Of a DNA stretch of 18,633 bases, positions 14,053-18,633 are shown one piece after another (the first letter of the stretch is position 1; each line of letters opens with the position of its first letter). The DNA is taken from contig DATGYC010000307.1 of assembly GCA_035298385.1 (NCBI GenBank), positions 1-18,633 on the forward strand. The letters run 5' to 3'. The notes beneath the pieces are model-generated. The model was not told where the DNA came from. It did not search any database and saw only the letters and a program-made list of their open reading frames with translations. A program made the position numbers and the translations under genes. This DNA comes from DATGYC01 sp035298385 (GTDB lineage Bacteria > Bacillota > Sulfobacillia > Symbiobacteriales > Symbiobacteriaceae).

Positions 14053-15012
14053 ATGGAATATCGTCGTCTAGGCACTAGTGGGTTGAAGCTCTCTGAGGTC
14101 TCCCTGGGTAGCTGGCTCACCTATGGCTCGCGCGTCGAGATGGAGCAGGCCGAGGCCTGCATTAAGAAGGCGTATGAGCTCGGGATCAACCACTTCGACT
14201 GCGCCGTCGTCTACGGCAACCGCCCGCATGAGGCGGAGGAGATCCTCGGGCCGATCCTGCGCCAGTTCCCCCGCCATACCTACACCGTCACCTCCAAGGT
14301 CTTCTGGAAGATCGGCCCGTCGACCTATGATGGCGGCCTCTCCCGCAAGCACCTCTTCGACCGGGTCGACATGTCGCTGAACGCGATGGGCCTGGATTAC
14401 ATTGACATCTACTACTGCCACCGTTACGATGCCGAGACCGACCTAGAGGAGACCCTCCGGGCGCTGGACGACCTCGTCGCCTCCGGTAAGATCCGCTACT
14501 ACGGCTTCTCCGAGTGGACCGCTGCCCAGTACGAGAACGCCATGGCGATCGTGGACAAGCGGAACCTGCGCAAGCCGGTCGTCTCGCAGCCGGTCTACAA
14601 CATGATCGACCGCGGGATTGAGAAGGAGGTCATCCCGGTCGCTGCCAAGCACGGCATCGGCCAGGTCGTCTTCTCGCCGCTCGCCCAGGGCATCCTGACG
14701 GGCAAGTACAAGCCGGGCCAGGCGGCGCCGGCCGGCACCCGCGGTGCGGACCCGAAGCAGTCGAAGTTCCTGCAGCGCTACTTTGAGAAGCCCGGCCTCC
14801 TGGAGAACGTCCAGAAGCTCGGGGCGGTGGCGGAGCGGAACAACCTGAGCTTGGCTCAGTTGGCCGTCGCCTGGGTCCTGCGGCGCCCGGAGATCACCTC
14901 GGCCCTGATCGGCGCCACCCGGCCCGAGCAGGTGGAGGAGAACGTCAAGGCGGTCGGCGTGAAGCTCTCGGCGGCGGATATCGCGGAGATCGACACCATT
15001 CTTGGTGCCTAA
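14053..15012 (+). CDS. Aldo/keto reductase (potassium-channel beta-subunit-like subgroup)
   Basis: This 319-residue protein is a TIM-barrel NADPH-dependent oxidoreductase. The catalytic tetrad is complete: Asp49 and Tyr54 (INHFDCAVVYGNR), Lys82 (TVTSKVFW) and His123 (IDIYYCHRYD). FSPLAQGILTGKYKPG and ALIGATRPEQVEENV are typical of the YghZ/Kv-beta branch, which binds NADPH near the C-terminus. The physiological substrate is unknown; such enzymes reduce aldehydes and ketones, including methylglyoxal. The ATG at 14053 has only a weak purine-rich site upstream. Codon use is more regular and GC-rich at third positions than in the cassette before it, which fits a well-expressed housekeeping gene. 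A clear terminator follows. Confidence 0.93.
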   Translation: MEYRRLGTSGLKLSEVSLGSWLTYGSRVEMEQAEACIKKAYELGINHFDCAVVYGNRPHEAEEILGPILRQFPRHTYTVTSKVFWKIGPSTYDGGLSRKHLFDRVDMSLNAMGLDYIDIYYCHRYDAETDLEETLRALDDLVASGKIRYYGFSEWTAAQYENAMAIVDKRNLRKPVVSQPVYNMIDRGIEKEVIPVAAKHGIGQVVFSPLAQGILTGKYKPGQAAPAGTRGADPKQSKFLQRYFEKPGLLENVQKLGAVAERNNLSLAQLAVAWVLRRPEITSALIGATRPEQVEENVKAVGVKLSAADIAEIDTILGA

Positions 15013-15026
15013 GGACGGGAACGCTG

Positions 15027-15060
15027 AAGAGGAGGCTACACGCCTCCTCTTTCTGCTGTT
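15027..15060 (+). terminator. Rho-independent terminator of the aldo/keto reductase gene
   Basis: AAGAGGAGGC (15027-15036) pairs with GCCTCCTCTT (15042-15051) around TACAC, followed by TCTGCTGTT and, a little later, CATCTTTTTTC. This is the clearest intrinsic terminator of the window together with those at 15692 and 18447. Confidence 0.85.
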
Positions 15061-15223
15061 CACATCTTTTTTCACTTCAGCGGTAGTTTGAACCGAACCT
15101 TTCCTCTGCTTTACTCGTATATAAGAGTGAAGGTCGAGGTGAGAACCGGACTCTATATAAAATAAAGCATAAGTAAAGAGTGCCTCGACACTTCCCCTGT
15201 TGGTCCTCCTTTCCTTCCGGTGC
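15053..15223 (+). promoter_or_regulatory. AT-rich promoter region before the RraB-like gene
   Basis: This stretch is much richer in A and T than the rest of the window, especially 15108-15180. TATATAAAAT (15154-15163) offers a strong -10 but no good -35. An imperfect dyad, CTTTACTC (15109-15116) and GAGTGAAG (15125-15132), and a second GTAAAG at 15173 could form an operator. No gene is supported here; the open frame starting at 15180 is judged non-coding. Confidence 0.45.
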
Positions 15224-15323
15224 TAGCTGGGCGCCCTGCTGGGCCCGATCGTCAGATCCCTCGGCAGGCGCCCGGCAAAGCCGGGAGCTACCCCCATTCG
15301 CCGCCCCCATTCAAGGAGGGATC
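15224..15323 (+). promoter_or_regulatory. Possible structured 5' leader of the RraB-like gene
   Basis: Several nested complementarities are visible. TAGCT (15224-15228) pairs with AGCTA (15286-15290). GGGCGCCCTGC (15229-15239) pairs with GCAGGCGCCC (15264-15273) with one bulge. CCCGGC (15271-15276) pairs with GCCGGG (15280-15285) across AAA. GATCCCTC (15255-15262) is an exact complement of GAGGGATC (15316-15323), which includes most of the Shine-Dalgarno site. A closed form would hide the ribosome-binding site. In sequence this GC-rich, chance pairing is common, and I recognise no known riboswitch class. Confidence 0.4.
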
Positions 15324-15326
15324 CTT

Positions 15327-15680
15327 ATCCGCCCCGAGACTGAGCTTGAGCGGGATGAGCGCCACGAGGCGACCCGGACTGCCTACCGGCAGTTGGTTGA
15401 CCCCCAGAATCCACCCCGGGCGCCGTTCCTGCTGGAACACCACTTCTACGCCACCGATGAGGCCGACGTGACCACCTTCACCGACGCCCTGCAGTTGGCG
15501 GGCTACCACATTGAGACCTTCGCCTACGAGCCCGACCAGCCGGCGCGCACCTGGCGGATTGTCGCCGTCAAGATCGATCTGCTGGAGGAGCGCCGACTCC
15601 TGGCCCTCTCGGACGAACTGGATGCGCTGGCTCGTCAGCATGATGTGACCTATGACGGCTGGCTGACCCACGTTGAGTAA
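15327..15680 (+). CDS. RraB-family protein (ribonuclease E inhibitor-like)
   Basis: RraB of E. coli binds RNase E and changes which RNAs the degradosome cuts. The family pattern is clear: an N-terminal charged helix (TELERDERHEATRTAYRQL), LLEHHFYATDEADV, then the C-terminal LARQHDVTYDGWLTHVE, which parallels the EHHLSADD and FDVEYDGW segments of the E. coli protein. The start is unusual. AAGGAGG (15313-15319) points with seven-base spacing to an ATC codon at 15327, giving 117 residues that line up with the E. coli N-terminus. No ATG, GTG or TTG is in frame nearby; the only upstream candidate, GTG at 15180, would add about 49 residues of non-family sequence. A sequencing error is an alternative. 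A terminator follows. Confidence 0.82.
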   Translation: MRPETELERDERHEATRTAYRQLVDPQNPPRAPFLLEHHFYATDEADVTTFTDALQLAGYHIETFAYEPDQPARTWRIVAVKIDLLEERRLLALSDELDALARQHDVTYDGWLTHVE

Positions 15681-15691
15681 CGCTTGATCGT

Positions 15692-15727
15692 GGCGCCTTC
15701 GACCCAAGTCGGGGGCGCCCTTTCTTC
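15692..15727 (+). terminator. Rho-independent terminator after the RraB-like gene
   Basis: GGCGCCTTCGAC (15692-15703) pairs with GTCGGGGGCGCC (15708-15719), including two T-G wobbles, around CCAA. It is followed by CTTTCTTC. It lies 11 bases after the stop and separates the gene from the chemoreceptor. Confidence 0.85.
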
Positions 15728-15792
15728 ACGGTTCAGATCCAAATTATGGGTTGAATGGGATTGTTCGGGTGCAAGAAGAAGGAGGAGCGTGT

Positions 15793-17439
15793 ATGAATCT
15801 GACCCAGCTCCTGAACGCAGAGGAACGGCGGGCGAATGGTCTCTGGCTGGTTGGCTCCTGGACCCTCTTCGTCTTCTCGATCGGCTCCCTCGTCCCGGTG
15901 CTGGGCCTGAAGGCGCTCTGGCAGTTCGCTGTCGCCCAGACGATCATCCAGCTCATCCCGACGCTGATGCACCTCTTCAACTGGCGCCCTGGCCTTATCA
16001 AGTACTTCGTCGCAGTCACCATGCCGATTGGGATGTTCATCTCCGAATGGTCGAGCCCGAGCTACGCCATCTCATGGCCGCTCTGGTTCCTCGCCATGTC
16101 CCCCGCCGTCTTCTATATGAACGCCCGGGTCGCCCTCCTGAGCGCCATGGGCGCCTTCGCGGCGATGTTCACGACGGTCTGGCTCTTCCCGCCCGTCGTG
16201 CCGGCTGGGACGAACATGGTCGCCTGGATGGCGGTCGGCGTCGTCTGCATGGTCGCCTACGCCCTCTTCTTCTTGTTGGCCGCGAGCCGCTTTGGGCGGG
16301 TTACCAAGGCGTTGGACACCGCCGCTCAGCAGGAGCGGCAAGCGGCGGATGAGCTGCAGGGCGCCCTGATCCGCCTCGGTGAGTCAGCCGCCTCGGTCCA
16401 GGCCGCTGCTGCCTCGCTGGAAGGGCAGGGTGGGCGTGTCCGGACGGCCGTCGAGGAGCGAGTCGCCCAGGCCGTCGCCGCTTTGAAGCTGGGCTTCGAC
16501 TCCCAAGCGGCCACGCTCTCTGAGGGCGTGACGGCGATGAACATGATCTCCAGCTCGGTCAAGCAGTTGGCGGCGGCCGCCGCCGAGCAGGCTGAGCAGG
16601 TAACCGGCTCGATGGGGACGGTCAACCAGTTCTCCACCGGGACCGCTTCGATGGTCTCCCTGGCCGAGTCCGTCTCCGTGGAGGCGGAGACCTCCGCCCG
16701 CCTGGCGGAGGAGGGCTCCGACCTGATCGCCCGGAACCAAGCGGCAGCGGCCTCGGTCGAGCACACCGTCCGCCAGACGGCGGAGCAGTTGGGCGCCCTG
16801 GGCGAGCACTCGCAGAAGATCGGCCAGGTCGTCATCCTGATCCAGGAGATCGCCAATCAGACCTCACTCCTGGCGCTCAACGCCGCCATCGAGGCGGCCC
16901 GGGCCGGCGAGCAGGGCCGTGGCTTCGCCGTCGTCGCCGATGAGGTCCGCAAGCTGGCCGACCGCTCCGCCGGAGCGACCCGCGAGATCAACGGCCTGAT
17001 CGCTGAAGTGGAGGGCGGTATCGCCGCCTCCCTCTCGGCGATGTCTGAGACGACCGCCTCCGTCTCCAACTCGATGAAGCAGAATGAGCAGACCGGCACG
17101 ATGCTAAAGGGGATCATCGAGGCGACGAACCGGACCGCCGATCGGGTCAAGGAGATCCACGAGCGAGTCGCCGACATGAACACCTCAGCCGTCGAGATGA
17201 CCGATCGGATCTCCCACCTGGCCGCCCTGGCCGAGGAGAACATGGCGGCGGCAGAGGAGATGTCCGAGGCGGCCAAGCGGGCGGCAGCCTCGGCCCAGAT
17301 GGTGCAGGGAATCGGCCTCGACTCCGTCGAACTAATCAGCAAGGTTGAGACCGCTGTCGCCGACCTCAGTGAGGTGGTGGGCGATCTGCACGATACCGGC
17401 GGTAAGCTGGCCGGGCTAGCGGCAAGCCTGCACGCCTAG
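15793..17439 (+). CDS. Methyl-accepting chemotaxis protein with six-helix membrane domain
   Basis: This 548-residue chemoreceptor has about six transmembrane helices over residues 18-165 with only short loops, so there is no large extracytoplasmic sensor. A coiled-coil region follows directly, without a recognisable HAMP domain. The signalling tip is well conserved at about 345-400: IQEIANQTSLLALNAAIEAA, then ARAGEQGRGFAVVADEVRKL. This tip binds CheA and CheW; none of those genes is in the window. Signals are probably sensed within the membrane, for example energy state or a lipophilic ligand; that is inference. The frame opens at 15751, but AAGGAGG at 15779-15785 sets the ATG at 15793. No CheR/CheB tether pentapeptide is seen at the C-terminus (SLHA). 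Confidence 0.94.
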   Translation: MNLTQLLNAEERRANGLWLVGSWTLFVFSIGSLVPVLGLKALWQFAVAQTIIQLIPTLMHLFNWRPGLIKYFVAVTMPIGMFISEWSSPSYAISWPLWFLAMSPAVFYMNARVALLSAMGAFAAMFTTVWLFPPVVPAGTNMVAWMAVGVVCMVAYALFFLLAASRFGRVTKALDTAAQQERQAADELQGALIRLGESAASVQAAAASLEGQGGRVRTAVEERVAQAVAALKLGFDSQAATLSEGVTAMNMISSSVKQLAAAAAEQAEQVTGSMGTVNQFSTGTASMVSLAESVSVEAETSARLAEEGSDLIARNQAAAASVEHTVRQTAEQLGALGEHSQKIGQVVILIQEIANQTSLLALNAAIEAARAGEQGRGFAVVADEVRKLADRSAGATREINGLIAEVEGGIAASLSAMSETTASVSNSMKQNEQTGTMLKGIIEATNRTADRVKEIHERVADMNTSAVEMTDRISHLAALAEENMAAAEEMSEAAKRAAASAQMVQGIGLDSVELISKVETAVADLSEVVGDLHDTGGKLAGLAASLHA

Positions 17440-17484
17440 AAGACCCGAGGCGAGCGTCCGGTGCGAGGAAAGGTGGCGACGTCC

Positions 17485-18441
17485 ATGCCGACCCTGCTTG
17501 GCTGCGCCCTGCCCGAGGCGACCCTGGCGATCTGGTCCCGGCTCCTCGTCACCGATACCGAACCCTTCTACCTGATCGAGGGCGACTACCACATGCTCCC
17601 TGCCGATCACGGTGCCGTCCCGCGGTCCGAGTTCGCGCTCCCGGGTGCGGACGAAGGGCTACGCGACTCCTACCGCCTCTGGAACGTAGACCGAAAGGCG
17701 ACCTGGGCCTGGGCGATCCCGGCGGAGCGCTGGCATCGTCTCTCCTTCCGGTTCCAGAACCGGCTCAACGTGCGGCAGTGGGAGCTGGGCCGGGGGAACA
17801 TCTACGACAGCGACTGGGTCTTAGAGCGAATCGAGCCGTACACAGAGGTGATCTGCATCGGCTCGGCGGAGATTGAGACGCCGGAGGGCTTGAAGGTCCT
17901 GCTGCGGGCCCAGTACTGGTGGGACGTCCTGCCCGAGCGGGGCCGCTGGGCCTGGCTCTCGCAGATCGTCCAGGATGAGGCGCTGGCTGACTGTCAGTCG
18001 GGGCGCCTGGACGCCCTGGATTGGCAGCGCCTGGAGGGGCGGTTCCCGGCGATCCAGGCGCTGGCGGGCTCCTTTGTGGAGCGGAGCGGCCCGAACTGCT
18101 TTGCGGCGGCCCTGGCACCCCTCGTCGATCCGGCCCTGGCTGAGGAGACCGCCAGTCGGTGGTTGACCGAAGCGGAGCTGAACGGGGCATTGACCGATCT
18201 GGGCTACCGCTCGGAGCGGGTCCTTGGCGAGGTGCAGGGGCGGGATCTGGCGCCCGGCACGGTGGTCGGGTGGGCTGACAGCAGCGGATCCCTGCAGCAC
18301 GCCTTCACCTACCTCGGTGAAGGTCTGGTGCTGAACAAGCAGTCCCAGTGCTGGTGGCACCCGCGGCAGATCGTGCCGTTCCGGGTCGCCTGGGATAACT
18401 GGACGGCCGATGGGCTTGCGCCGATCCTCTTCCAGAAGTGA
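17485..18441 (+). CDS. Unknown protein with papain-like Cys...His...Asn arrangement
   Basis: This 318-residue protein is not recognised. The N-terminal half (1-170) is rich in Trp and aromatic residues, as in carbohydrate- or ligand-binding beta folds. In the C-terminal half GPNCFAAAL places Cys205 at the start of a helix, LQHAFTYLGEGLVLNKQSQ gives His272 and Asn284, and a Gly/Trp strand lies between. This order matches papain-like hydrolases such as NlpC/P60 or toxin-type peptidases, but the call rests on motif reading only. No signal peptide is visible, so it is probably cytosolic. AAAGGTGG supports the ATG at 17485; GTG at 17461 is an alternative start. The gene lies 45 bases after the chemoreceptor without a terminator, so the two are probably co-transcribed. 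Confidence 0.78.
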   Translation: MPTLLGCALPEATLAIWSRLLVTDTEPFYLIEGDYHMLPADHGAVPRSEFALPGADEGLRDSYRLWNVDRKATWAWAIPAERWHRLSFRFQNRLNVRQWELGRGNIYDSDWVLERIEPYTEVICIGSAEIETPEGLKVLLRAQYWWDVLPERGRWAWLSQIVQDEALADCQSGRLDALDWQRLEGRFPAIQALAGSFVERSGPNCFAAALAPLVDPALAEETASRWLTEAELNGALTDLGYRSERVLGEVQGRDLAPGTVVGWADSSGSLQHAFTYLGEGLVLNKQSQCWWHPRQIVPFRVAWDNWTADGLAPILFQK

Positions 18442-18443
18442 TG

Positions 18444-18478
18444 AAGGGAGCGCTGGTGAATGGCCAGCGCTCCTTTTC
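18444..18478 (+). terminator. Rho-independent terminator
   Basis: GGAGCGCTGG (18447-18456) pairs perfectly with CCAGCGCTCC (18464-18473), followed by TTTTCCC; A and G bases at 18444-18446 can extend the stem into the T run. It lies six bases after the stop of the unknown Cys-His-Asn protein. Confidence 0.9.
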
Positions 18479-18512
18479 CCTGTCATCACTAGGCCAAGAC
18501 CCAGAGCCAGCC

Positions 18513-18550
18513 GAACCAGGAGGGGTACCTCCGGGCGCCCCTCCTGGTTC
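18513..18550. other. 13-bp perfect stem-loop between terminator and next gene
   Basis: GAACCAGGAGGGG (18513-18525) pairs perfectly with CCCCTCCTGGTTC (18538-18550) around a 12-base loop. Neither side has a T run and a full terminator already lies 40 bases upstream. It may be a second terminator, a protein site in DNA, or one copy of a palindromic repeat. Confidence 0.55.
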
Positions 18551-18552
18551 CG

Positions 18553-18608
18553 ACTGCCAAGTGTGCGAACTGTCAAGTCTACCTCTTGGCCCGCGAACGT
18601 GGTAGCAT
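18553..18608 (+). promoter_or_regulatory. Direct repeats and -10 element of a possibly leaderless gene
   Basis: ACTGCCAAGT (18553-18562) and ACTGTCAAGT (18569-18578) are nine-of-ten direct repeats 16 bases apart. TAGCAT (18603-18608) resembles a -10 box and ends only six bases before an ATG at 18615. That spacing would put the transcription start on the start codon. Confidence 0.35.
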
Positions 18609-18614
18609 CTCCCT

Positions 18615-18633
18615 ATGACCACACGGCCCGCAA
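18615..18633 (+). CDS. First codons of an unidentified gene (partial)
   Basis: ATG ACC ACA CGG CCC GCA begins at 18615 and runs off the window. No Shine-Dalgarno site precedes it, but a -10-like element at leaderless distance does. Six codons allow no family assignment, and the call depends on the upstream signals. Confidence 0.35.

Noticed and set aside
15180..15326. N-terminal extension of the RraB-like protein from GTG at 15180
   Set aside because: No ribosome-binding site precedes it, the residues do not resemble the family, and the DNA looks like a structured leader. It remains the fallback if ATC is not used.
15684..16352. 222-codon forward frame over the chemoreceptor N-terminus
   Set aside because: Arg/Pro-rich out-of-frame reading of the receptor gene, whose own frame has clear membrane helices and a strong ribosome-binding site.
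17821..18576. 251-codon reverse frame opposite the Cys-His-Asn protein
   Set aside because: It spans a clear terminator for the forward gene and has shadow-like composition.

Overview
The window is a high-GC (roughly 63-65% by eye) bacterial chromosome segment. Nearly every gene has a strong AAGGAGG-type Shine-Dalgarno site. The hemA-hemX-hemC-hemD-hemB order, a DegV protein and short GC-rich hairpin terminators fit a high-GC Bacillota-type lineage. A Chloroflexota-like host cannot be excluded, and I cannot name a genus. No rRNA, tRNA, CRISPR array, transposase or phage gene was seen.

Layout. 1-1140: the tail of an unknown gene, a shared terminator, and a reverse-strand formate/nitrite channel whose leader carries a 22-bp imperfect tandem repeat. 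1140-6700: a haem-precursor operon (glutamyl-tRNA reductase, HemX/CcsA-like membrane protein, hydroxymethylbilane synthase, an unknown four-helix membrane protein, uroporphyrinogen-III synthase, zinc-type porphobilinogen synthase) that takes glutamyl-tRNA to uroporphyrinogen III. A palindromic dispersed-type repeat sits between hemX and hemC. 6700-8345: a small membrane-anchored protein, a glutaredoxin-like protein and DegV. 8350-11290: a divergent pair, a membrane-anchored Pro/Thr-rich protein and an O-antigen-ligase/Wzy-like polytopic protein with a TPR-like tail.

11290-13970 is the least familiar part. A reverse-strand orphan stands opposite a tight forward run of five small genes, none of which I recognise. 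Three of them share a short N-terminal helix motif and two end in the same VPPT tail, so the run looks like a locally duplicated family. It is the best candidate here for an undescribed system; its function is unknown.

13970-18633: an aldo/keto reductase; an RraB-family protein that seems to start at a non-canonical ATC codon behind a GC-rich leader able to pair with its ribosome-binding site; a six-helix methyl-accepting chemotaxis protein without an obvious HAMP domain; an unknown protein with a Cys...His...Asn arrangement; and the first codons of a possibly leaderless gene. Across the window the palindrome GGCGCC is several times more frequent than composition predicts.
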